A stretch of 12,370 bases of DNA, from assembly GCA_049791475.1 (NCBI GenBank), contig JBAQZZ010000013.1, positions 1-12,370 of the forward strand. Direction: 5' to 3'. A program made the position numbers and the translations under genes. This document shows, piece by piece, positions 6,213-12,266 of the stretch. Positions within the stretch are counted from its first letter, which is position 1, and each line of letters starts with the position of its first letter. Below the pieces are notes generated by a model that had not been told where the DNA came from, ran no database searches, and saw nothing but the letters and a program-made list of their open reading frames with translations. Source of the DNA: CAXBID01 sp049791475 (GTDB lineage: Bacteria; Bacteroidota; Bacteroidia; Flavobacteriales; Flavobacteriaceae).

Positions 6213-6641
6213 ATGAAATCGTTTTTTGCTCTCTTTTTATTTTTATTGTTTTTTTCTTGTAGTGATAATTCTAATCAGAATGAAAACTGTAGATTTCTTT
6301 TAGATTTAGGCATTAATGAAGTAGTTAATTTAAATTTACCTCAATACAGCCAATTGCAATTTGCTGGTAATTCGGTATATCTTTCCAATGCTGGTAATGG
6401 CGGAATTATTATAGCCAGTACTGGTGCCGATTTTTATGCTTGGGATGCTGCAGATCCTAATCACGTACCAAGTGCATGTTCAGTACTTACCATTTCTGGG
6501 TTAGAGGGCACATGTGGCTGTGACGATAAAAATACTTACAGCCTTGTTACTGGTCAACCTCTAAATAACGGAGCTTTACAATGCGCCCTTAGAAATTATC
6601 GGGTTGAAAAAAGTGGAAACACACTTTTAATTTCCAACTAA
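6213..6641 (+). CDS. Lipoprotein with a degenerate Rieske-like domain
   Basis: This 142-aa protein has a lipoprotein signal peptide: MKSFFALFLFLLFFSC, with C16 the predicted lipidated residue, followed by the Ser/Asn/Asp-rich SDNSNQNEN. The C-terminal part follows the layout of a Rieske domain: FYAWDAADPNH (74-84) where box 1 (CPH) would be, TCGCDDKNTYSLVTGQP (100-116) where box 2 (CxxHG..FD..TG) would be, then the ALRNYRVEKSGNTLLI tail (125-140). Both His ligands are missing, and box 1 Cys is Asp (D81). A 2Fe-2S cluster is therefore unlikely; the cysteines (C89, C101, C103, C124) may form disulfides instead. I believe related lipoproteins are widespread in Flavobacteriia, with no known role. 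It is likely anchored in the outer membrane facing the periplasm, or displayed on the surface. It is monocistronic, with its own terminator. Confidence 0.8.
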   Translation: MKSFFALFLFLLFFSCSDNSNQNENCRFLLDLGINEVVNLNLPQYSQLQFAGNSVYLSNAGNGGIIIASTGADFYAWDAADPNHVPSACSVLTISGLEGTCGCDDKNTYSLVTGQPLNNGALQCALRNYRVEKSGNTLLISN

Positions 6642-6653
6642 TCCCATACTAAA

Positions 6654-6680
6654 TCCTTCCTAAAGGGAAGGACTTTTTTT
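6654..6680 (+). terminator. Intrinsic terminator after the Rieske-like lipoprotein gene
   Basis: TCCTTCC (6654-6660) pairs with GGAAGGA (6666-6672) around TAAAG. Seven Ts (6674-6680) follow on the plus strand. It starts 12 nt past the stop codon and may also serve the convergent receptor gene in the other direction. Confidence 0.85.
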
Positions 6681-6699
6681 AAGGATAGTTTATTCTGAA

Positions 6700-8850
6700 T
6701 TAAAACTTTAAAGTAGCACCAACTAAAAAATTTGTTGTTGCTTGGGGGTAATAGCCTGCAAAATATCCTGTGGTTGTTCCTGTTGCACTTAATGAATCCT
6801 CAAAATCAAAAGAACCGAAATACCCGTTAGATACATACTTTTGGTTAAAAATATTATTTACCAAACCTGATAAAATGATAGATTTAAAGAGTTTGTTAGG
6901 CTTAATTTCATAATTAATATTAAAGTCGTTTACAAAATAACTCTCTAAAATAGATGCTTCATTATCAGTATTTCCCATAAACTGCTCACCAACAAATTTA
7001 CTTAAAAATGATAGTTGTAATCTTTCAAGAGGATAGAAATTTAAGGTATTACCAATTACTATTTCTGGTGAAAATGAAATATTTGTATTTCCTAAATCTA
7101 CCAACTCTCCATTTATTGAAGTATTGAAATTTTTGTTTTTATTACTGCTTAGCGCAATATTTGTTGATGTATTAAATAAATTACTAAATCTAATATTGGC
7201 ATCCACTTCTAACCCTAACCTAAAACTTTCTCCGCTTGTTGCTCTAATAGGGCTTCCAACATCGTCAAGTTCTCCTGTTAAAACCAATTGGTTTCTATAA
7301 AACATATAGTATAAGTTTAAACTCAAGCTTATTTTATTTGTATTATATCGCCAGCCTAATTCAATATCGTTTAAAGTCTCATTTTCGGTTATTCCAGCTT
7401 GAAAATCGTCACGATTAGGTTCTCTATTTGCCACTGCGAAAGATGCGTAAAAACTATTCACCTCATTATGCTTATAAGTTAAACCCACTTTAGGATTGAA
7501 AAAACTAAAATTAGCATCGGTTACAAAATCAACCAAATCTGAACTTAAACCATTCGTTTTATAACTAACAAATCGGCCTTGTAAATCTAGAAATCCAGTA
7601 ATCTTTTCTGCTAATTTAAATGTTGCTTTAGAAAATACACTGAAATCATTTTTTGTGGCATCGCCTTCATAATAGCGATCTCTAATATTTGTATTTGGAG
7701 CTAAATCGCCTCCCCAAATAACTTCTCCAAAATGGTCACCTGAATACGTGTTATATGAAATTCCAGAAATAATTTCTAACATGTTTTTCTTGTAAGTAAT
7801 ATTTGCATTAATTACGTAAAAATTGTTATCTAACCATCTACGAACAATAACATCGGAATCATCTTCAATTAAATTAGCAAAATCGGTTGCCGATTCTTCT
7901 GGTTTATATTGCTCAAAATACCCTTTCCCTTTGGTATAGTTTAATCCTAAATTAGTAGACCAATTGTTATCTAAACGCTCATTCCAATGCAGTTGATAAT
8001 GGTCTTGCCAATAATTATCGGTTTCATTTTCGTAAGTATATGGGTTTTGACGACGGTTTTCTTTTAATTCTTCGGCTGTTAAACCAAACCAAGATTGATA
8101 GGTTTGCTCACTATTTCCAAAAGTTAACGCCTTAATTAAAGTATTATCATCTTTATAAACACCTTGAATAAAATACGATTTTAAATCTGTAAATGCGCGA
8201 TCTACATAGCCATCAGAATCAATTTTAGAGAAGCGTCCAGAAATTTCAAAGTGGTTATTTATTAAGCCTGTACTCATTTTCACCGTATGTTTACGGGTGT
8301 TAAAACTTCCAAAACTATTAGAAATCTCCGCATTGGCTTCCTCAGAAGATGCATCGGTTAATAAGTTTAAACTCGCTCCAAAAGCGCCAGAACCATTTGT
8401 TGATGTACCAACGCCACGTTGTAATTGTAAACTTTCTGTCGACGATGCAAAATCTCCTAAATTCACCCAAAATGTACCTTGACTTTCAGGATCGTTATAA
8501 GGAATTCCGTTAATGGTTACGTTTACTCGTGTAGCATCGGTTCCACGCACTCGAATACCCGTGTATCCAACACCTGCACCAGCATCACTTGTGGTTACAA
8601 CCGATGGTAAATAGTTAAGCAAAATAGGAATATCTTGCCCTAAATTACGTTTAGCTAGTTCTTGTTTTGAAACGTTTGAATGCGTAATTGGAGAATCGGC
8701 ATCTACACGTACCGCTTTTACTAAAACTTCTTCAAGTTTTTCTCCCGATAGCCATCGGGATTTTGTTGAATCTTGTTTAACTTGATTTTGTTGTGCGCTT
8801 GCACTGACTGATAACACTAAAAGTGTTAAAAAAAGAAAAATGTTTTTCAT
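6700..8850 (-). CDS. TonB-dependent outer membrane receptor, predicted thiamine uptake
   Basis: This 716-aa protein has a Sec signal peptide (MKNIFLFLTLLVLSVSASAQ). A TonB-box-like segment EEVLV lies at about 40-44. The plug domain runs from about 55 to 165, with GIRVRGTDATRVNVTINGIP (98-117) and the LQRGVGTSTNGSGAFGASLNL region (143-163). A 22-strand-type barrel region ends in VGATLKF with the terminal Phe expected for outer-membrane insertion. It lacks the N-terminal carboxypeptidase-like regulatory domain of SusC-type receptors. A TPP riboswitch and terminator precede it, so thiamine or a phosphate ester is the likely ligand; thi-box-controlled receptors are known in Bacteroidota. Residues 31-36 (SRWLSG) are encoded by an 18-bp near-palindrome that also occurs in the greA leader, just before the TonB box. 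The receptor family is certain; the substrate is inferred. Confidence 0.93.
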   Translation of the reverse strand: MKNIFLFLTLLVLSVSASAQQNQVKQDSTKSRWLSGEKLEEVLVKAVRVDADSPITHSNVSKQELAKRNLGQDIPILLNYLPSVVTTSDAGAGVGYTGIRVRGTDATRVNVTINGIPYNDPESQGTFWVNLGDFASSTESLQLQRGVGTSTNGSGAFGASLNLLTDASSEEANAEISNSFGSFNTRKHTVKMSTGLINNHFEISGRFSKIDSDGYVDRAFTDLKSYFIQGVYKDDNTLIKALTFGNSEQTYQSWFGLTAEELKENRRQNPYTYENETDNYWQDHYQLHWNERLDNNWSTNLGLNYTKGKGYFEQYKPEESATDFANLIEDDSDVIVRRWLDNNFYVINANITYKKNMLEIISGISYNTYSGDHFGEVIWGGDLAPNTNIRDRYYEGDATKNDFSVFSKATFKLAEKITGFLDLQGRFVSYKTNGLSSDLVDFVTDANFSFFNPKVGLTYKHNEVNSFYASFAVANREPNRDDFQAGITENETLNDIELGWRYNTNKISLSLNLYYMFYRNQLVLTGELDDVGSPIRATSGESFRLGLEVDANIRFSNLFNTSTNIALSSNKNKNFNTSINGELVDLGNTNISFSPEIVIGNTLNFYPLERLQLSFLSKFVGEQFMGNTDNEASILESYFVNDFNINYEIKPNKLFKSIILSGLVNNIFNQKYVSNGYFGSFDFEDSLSATGTTTGYFAGYYPQATTNFLVGATLKF
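8743..8760. repeat. Near-palindrome inside the receptor coding sequence
   Basis: TCCCGATAGCCATCGGGA differs from the greA-leader palindrome (6068-6085) at one position. It occupies exactly six codons (TCC CGA TGG CTA TCG GGA on the minus strand, SRWLSG), keeping the frame open, in the linker between signal peptide and TonB box. Confidence 0.8.
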
Positions 8851-8852
8851 TA

Positions 8853-8870
8853 CGATTATGATTATAATCG
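8853..8870. other. Hairpin directly ahead of the receptor start codon
   Basis: CGATTAT (8853-8859) pairs with ATAATCG (8864-8870) around GATT, ending 2 nt before the ATG at 8848-8850. In the mRNA this would fold the ribosome-landing region. A translational role is inference only. Confidence 0.45.
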
Positions 8871-8985
8871 AATAAAAAGAGGTAATTATTCTTTATTGTT
8901 AATAATTAGTTTTTGAAGCTATATGCTTCATTTCCTTGAGCTAATCGTGAAAGCCTCTAAATTTGATAATTCTTTGGCACTCACT

Positions 8986-9007
8986 AAAAATGTCCACTGG
9001 ACATTTT
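8986..9007 (-). terminator. Intrinsic terminator of the TPP riboswitch
   Basis: On the minus strand AAAATGTCCA (8998-9007) pairs with TGGACATTTT (8987-8996) across a single G, followed by a further T. It begins 11 nt after the aptamer's closing helix, the position expected for a terminator-type expression platform. The near-perfect symmetry suggests it may also belong to a dispersed repeat. Confidence 0.7.
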
Positions 9008-9018
9008 CTTAACGCTCG

Positions 9019-9095
9019 GTTCCTAAACAGCATTACCTGTTCTAGGTTCAATGGGTATGATCTCAGCCGATAATAGGCACCCCTTTTATGAGAAC
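9019..9095 (-). promoter_or_regulatory. TPP riboswitch (THI element) for the TonB-dependent receptor
   Basis: Read on the minus strand, the conserved thi-box blocks appear in order: GGGGTGCC (9076-9083), CTGAGA (9061-9066), ACCC (9053-9056), GAACCT (9044-9049) and TAATG (9031-9035), the last flanked by CAG/CTG. Helix P1 closes with GTTCT (9091-9095) and GGAAC (9019-9023). The aptamer is compact (about 77 nt), with a minimal P3. Thiamine pyrophosphate binding should switch off expression of the downstream receptor through the terminator at 8986-9007. The arfB gene upstream is separated from it by a promoter, so control applies only to the receptor. Confidence 0.95.
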
Positions 9096-9099
9096 GATG

Positions 9100-9129
9100 C
9101 AAAAATAGTTATCAATTGTCAATTATCAA
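9100..9129 (-). promoter_or_regulatory. Promoter of the TPP-riboswitch / receptor transcript
   Basis: The minus strand has TATTTTTG (9100-9107), an exact TAnnTTTG, and a TTG (9127-9129) 19 nt upstream, matching the Bacteroidota TTG-N19-TAnnTTTG arrangement. The TTG lies inside the heptamer tandem repeat. The predicted transcription start, about 9092-9095, coincides with the first bases of aptamer helix P1. Confidence 0.75.
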
Positions 9130-9144
9130 TTATCAATTGTCAAT
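9110..9144. repeat. Heptanucleotide tandem repeat, 5 units
   Basis: Five contiguous 7-bp units read TATCAAT, TGTCAAT, TATCAAT, TATCAAT, TGTCAAT. On the minus strand each supplies a TTG, at spacings of 5, 12, 19 and 26 nt and beyond from the -7 box. The array fills the gap between the arfB stop and the receptor promoter. Confidence 0.9.
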
Positions 9145-9149
9145 TATTT

Positions 9150-9557
9150 TTAATCAATGTCTGGCTTTTTTCTATTTGCTTTCTTCTCAGATAGATTACG
9201 CTTACTTTTTAGTCGTTTTCTAATAACCGATTTTGGGATTTTAGTTTTGATTCGTTTTTTAGGTATAATTAAAGCCCCACCTATTAAACGAAAGAAACGC
9301 TTAATACTTATCTCTTTGTTTTTATGCTGACTGCGACTTTCATCACATTGTAAAATAAGAATTCCTTCTTTAGTTAATCTGTTTTGAAGTTTTATTAAAA
9401 GGCGTTCTTTTTGACGTTCAGAAAACACTAAAGAATTTGCCAAATCAAATGTCAACTCAATTTTTGATGACACTTTATTTACATGTTGCCCACCACTACC
9501 CGAGCTTCTAATGGCTTTAAAATTGAGCTCCTTCGATAAGGCTTCTTTATCATACAT
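9150..9557 (-). CDS. arfB: Alternative ribosome-rescue factor / peptidyl-tRNA hydrolase ArfB (YaeJ-like)
   Basis: This is a codon-independent peptidyl-tRNA hydrolase that frees ribosomes stalled at the 3' end of broken mRNAs. Residues 17-33 read RSSGSGGQHVNKVSSKI with the catalytic G22-G23-Q24; the release-factor core continues through ILILQCDESRSQHKNK (66-81). The C-terminal tail (99-131) is strongly basic (KKRIKTKIPKSVIRKRLKSKR), as required for insertion into the empty mRNA channel. The length (135 aa) matches E. coli ArfB (140 aa). The ATG overlaps the DUF4301 stop by one base (TAATG), so it is the last gene of the overlapping cluster. No link to thiamine is apparent; the tight coupling may simply be genomic economy. 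Confidence 0.95.
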   Translation of the reverse strand: MYDKEALSKELNFKAIRSSGSGGQHVNKVSSKIELTFDLANSLVFSERQKERLLIKLQNRLTKEGILILQCDESRSQHKNKEISIKRFFRLIGGALIIPKKRIKTKIPKSVIRKRLKSKRNLSEKKANRKKPDID

Positions 9558-11104
9558 TATTGAGCTTGATGAACAGGTTTAAGTAAATCGTTTACCGTTT
9601 TTACCGGGTTAAACGTTTCAACAGGTATTTCAACAAAAATAGAATTCCAAAACGCCATACTACCATTCCATAATCCTGGAAGCTCTAGTGCTTGAATATC
9701 AGTTCCGTTTTGTGTTTTCATAGTAATAAATGCCGCTTCAGGATCTACGTAATTCATTAAATCAAAGGTTTCACCTTTGTAATTTTTTATACCACAAACT
9801 AAATCTGTTGGGTTAAAATGTGTTGCGTTTTTTACGATATCTGCCTGCTTTTCATTATCAATATCTATTTGAGCAAACTCAACAATTTGCAATGAAATTT
9901 CGCCAATATAATCTTTTACCCAAAACGGTCCGCCACCAGGTTCACCTTGATTTTTAACCATCCCGCAAGCACGAATAGGTCGGTTTAATTTATCTTTTAA
10001 ATAGGCCTTCTTTTTATCTGACGACAAATCATCAAATTCATCATTTATATACACATTCATTTTTTTAGATAAAAATGAAGCCATAGCCAACATATCTGCC
10101 TCTGAAACTGAAGCACCATCTAATTGATGTAAAAATGAAAATGCTTGCTCCTGCACTTCTAAAAGTACGCCAGCTACTAGTTTTTTATAAACAGAAACTT
10201 TTTTATTTCTATCATAAACTACCATATTATCTATGTTTTTTATAAAAACAATATCGTTATCTAAGTCATTTAGGTTTTCTAAAAGTGCACCGTGTCCTGC
10301 AGGTCTGAATAGTATAGAACCATCTTCATTTCTATAAATTTCATTATTTGTGGTTAACGCCAAGGTTTCCGTTTCTTCTTTTTGATATGAAAATGACACA
10401 TTAAACGTAGTATTTGTTTTTGCTTCAAAACTCTTTTTAATCTTTTCTAATTCTGAATTAAAATATTTATGATGTTTTTCTGAAACCGTAAAATGAAGAT
10501 TCGCTTTTTGGTTTGAAGATGCGTAAAGTGTTGATTCTAATAAGTGTTCTCGAAATGCCGTTACCGAACCATCAGTATATTTATGAAATGGTAAAAGACC
10601 TTTCGGGAAAAAACTGTAGTTTAAAGCATCTTCATTCAGCATTGTTTTAACAAATTCTAAAACAACTTCATCTTTGTTTAAATTATCAAAATTTGGATTT
10701 AGTTCTTTAGCTTTATTAATAACATTTTCATAAAAAGGAAAATCTTTTAACCCTGAAACAAAGGTGTTAATTAAAGTGTTACCTGTTCTTTCAGCGTAAG
10801 CTACAATAGTTTCATTTGGATTATAATTATTTAAAAACTGAAATAAAAACTTGAACATTCTAGATGCAGCACCAGAAGCTGGTACAAATTTCACAATATT
10901 TACATCGTTTTGTTTGGATTCGTAAAGCTTAATATAATCTTGAGTTTGTTTATCATTATAACTCGCTATGCCTTTACCAATAGTAGCGGCAGACACTAAA
11001 TTAGAATAGGACATGCCGTTTTTAATTCGGTTTACTTGCGCAGTAACTTGCTTAAGTGTTATCCCTTTATTTTTTATTTGGTTATTATCGTTTTCTGTAA
11101 ACAT
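9557..11104 (-). CDS. DUF4301 family protein, nucleotidyltransferase-like motifs
   Basis: This 515-aa cytoplasmic protein matches the DUF4301 family, known mainly from Bacteroidota, from memory of its motifs. Three segments resemble sugar-nucleotide pyrophosphorylases (GT-A fold). FVPASGAASRMFK (73-85) is like the LAAGxGxRM nucleotide-binding loop. FPKGLLPFHKY (166-176) is like the PKxLLPxxG segment. RPAGHGALLENLN with DIVFIKNIDNMV (267-279 and 284-295) is like the PxGHGD...IxNIDN region of UDP-sugar pyrophosphorylases. Conserved-looking C-terminal stretches follow: GEPGGGPFW (387-395) and NPTDLVCGIKNYKGETFDL (431-449). I infer a nucleotidyltransferase with unknown substrate. The start at 11104 overlaps the kinase gene by 31 nt and the stop overlaps arfB by 1 nt, so it is translated as part of the cluster. 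Confidence 0.88.
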   Translation of the reverse strand: MFTENDNNQIKNKGITLKQVTAQVNRIKNGMSYSNLVSAATIGKGIASYNDKQTQDYIKLYESKQNDVNIVKFVPASGAASRMFKFLFQFLNNYNPNETIVAYAERTGNTLINTFVSGLKDFPFYENVINKAKELNPNFDNLNKDEVVLEFVKTMLNEDALNYSFFPKGLLPFHKYTDGSVTAFREHLLESTLYASSNQKANLHFTVSEKHHKYFNSELEKIKKSFEAKTNTTFNVSFSYQKEETETLALTTNNEIYRNEDGSILFRPAGHGALLENLNDLDNDIVFIKNIDNMVVYDRNKKVSVYKKLVAGVLLEVQEQAFSFLHQLDGASVSEADMLAMASFLSKKMNVYINDEFDDLSSDKKKAYLKDKLNRPIRACGMVKNQGEPGGGPFWVKDYIGEISLQIVEFAQIDIDNEKQADIVKNATHFNPTDLVCGIKNYKGETFDLMNYVDPEAAFITMKTQNGTDIQALELPGLWNGSMAFWNSIFVEIPVETFNPVKTVNDLLKPVHQAQ

Positions 11105-11673
11105 GATGCTTTGGGGTTTAATAGTTTATTAATATGGTTAACAGCCGTTTCTAGGCGCGTTTTTTTATCGCCTTTTAGCAACACGTATGGTCTTTTATGT
11201 TTTATTAATTCGTTTTCAAAAGCTTCGAACATTGCCTTGCGTTCTTCTGGTTTATCTCTTAAATCATCTGCTTCCCAAGGTGTATCAATATATGTTAAAA
11301 AATATAAATCGTACTTATTTTTCAATGCATATTTTTCAAGAATTGGGTCGCAACTCCCTAAGTAATAAGCTTCTGAATATACTTTGGTTTCCAATAAATC
11401 GGTGTCGCAAATTAAAACAGAATTTGTTTTTTGTGCCAACTCGTTTTCTAGTTTCATTTGTCCTTCAGCTATAGGAAGTAAATCTTTTGGTTCGCAAGTT
11501 TTTCGCTCGTTATTCCATTTATTTTGAAGATATTCACGTGCATATTCTGGCACCCAAACCGAATTATAATAACGTGCCAACTGACGAGACAACGTTGTTT
11601 TTCCAGTAGATTCGGGACCAAATAAAACTACTTTTACGCAGTTTGCAGGTTGTTGTTTATATTTTTTTTCCAT
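11074..11673 (-). CDS. NadR-like P-loop kinase (RNK domain only)
   Basis: This ATP-binding protein resembles the ribosylnicotinamide kinase domain of NadR. With the start chosen at 11673 it is 199 aa. The P-loop is G19-PESTGKTT (19-27). VPEYAREYL (41-49) is the NadR-type EYxR element. ICDTDLLETKVYS (88-100) is the Walker B-like strand. TPWEADDLRDKPEER (131-145) is the lid region. The NMN adenylyltransferase domain of full NadR is absent. The frame is open to an ATG at 11793, but that would put about 40 unlikely residues (GALDFCRYNYRTT) inside the pnuT gene; MEKKYKQQ at 11673 is the better start. It overlaps pnuT by 40 nt. It probably traps the vitamin imported by its neighbour: nicotinamide riboside by family, thiamine by context. 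Confidence 0.9.
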   Translation of the reverse strand: MEKKYKQQPANCVKVVLFGPESTGKTTLSRQLARYYNSVWVPEYAREYLQNKWNNERKTCEPKDLLPIAEGQMKLENELAQKTNSVLICDTDLLETKVYSEAYYLGSCDPILEKYALKNKYDLYFLTYIDTPWEADDLRDKPEERKAMFEAFENELIKHKRPYVLLKGDKKTRLETAVNHINKLLNPKASCLQKTIITK

Positions 11674-12266
11674 GCAATATATGCTTGAATTGCTAATATA
11701 GTAAAGATTAAGTATTGTAGTGAAAACATTCCCCAACCTCGATACGCGTATAGTGGTACGGTAATTATATCTGCAAAAATCCAAAGCACCCAATTCTCTA
11801 TCTTTTTGTTAGCCATAAACCACATTGCAGTAAAAAATACTCCTGAGGTAAATATGTCAATATAATTTGAAGATGTAATTTCTGTTCCATACCATTTATA
11901 AACAGTATAAGTAACAATAATTGTTAATACAAACATTCCAAATCCTATTATTTTCTCTTTAGAAGTTGTTCTCGAAATAGGGATTACATGCTTGTTTTCT
12001 TTCTTTCTAGACCAGTTCCACCAACCATAAATACTCATTATAGAATAATAAAAATTCATCATCATATCACCCATCAACTCATCTTTCAAAAAAATATATA
12101 CGGTAATTATAGTGGCTACCAATCCTGTTGGATACACCAAAATATTTTCTCTTTTAGCATAAACTACACTAGCAATTCCAAAAACAAAGGCAATAGCTTC
12201 AAGAGTTATTAATGAGGCTTCCCTATTTCTGTAAGGTTCAAGAAAAAACTCAAAAATGGGGTTCAT
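11634..12266 (-). CDS. pnuT: PnuC/PnuT family inner-membrane vitamin transporter
   Basis: This 210-aa integral membrane protein has about seven TM segments (roughly 19-36, 43-60, 67-84, 105-123, 138-152, 157-175 and 180-198). Family marks are YGWWNWSRKK (80-89), ENWVLWIFADIITVPLYAYRG (157-177) and the closing LAIQAYIAWKK (191-201). PnuC proteins move nicotinamide riboside by facilitated diffusion and rely on a cytoplasmic kinase to trap it; PnuT members carry thiamine. The next gene is such a kinase, and a TPP-riboswitch receptor lies downstream, so I favour thiamine (PnuT), but nicotinamide riboside (PnuC) cannot be excluded from sequence alone. It overlaps the partial gene upstream by 17 nt and the kinase by 40 nt. 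Any riboswitch for this operon would be outside the window. Confidence 0.9.
   Translation of the reverse strand: MNPIFEFFLEPYRNREASLITLEAIAFVFGIASVVYAKRENILVYPTGLVATIITVYIFLKDELMGDMMMNFYYSIMSIYGWWNWSRKKENKHVIPISRTTSKEKIIGFGMFVLTIIVTYTVYKWYGTEITSSNYIDIFTSGVFFTAMWFMANKKIENWVLWIFADIITVPLYAYRGWGMFSLQYLIFTILAIQAYIAWKKNINNNLQTA

Noticed and set aside
8297..8482. Plus-strand open frame inside the receptor gene
   Set aside because: It lies opposite the conserved plug domain and shows no family features.
8941..9035. 30-codon open frame on the minus strand starting at the ATG inside the riboswitch TAATG motif
   Set aside because: The ATG is a conserved aptamer base run, and the frame crosses the terminator. 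I treat it as chance rather than a leader peptide.
11036..11474. Two plus-strand open frames over the kinase/DUF4301 junction
   Set aside because: Both are antisense to well-recognised genes and have shadow-type composition.
11674..11793. Extended N-terminus of the NadR-like kinase
   Set aside because: The extra 40 residues lie wholly inside pnuT, have no family similarity that I can see, and precede a better Met with the normal distance to the P-loop.
11988..12212. Plus-strand open frame opposite pnuT
   Set aside because: The minus-strand seven-TM transporter is clear. This frame is its complement, rich in His, Ile and Ser.
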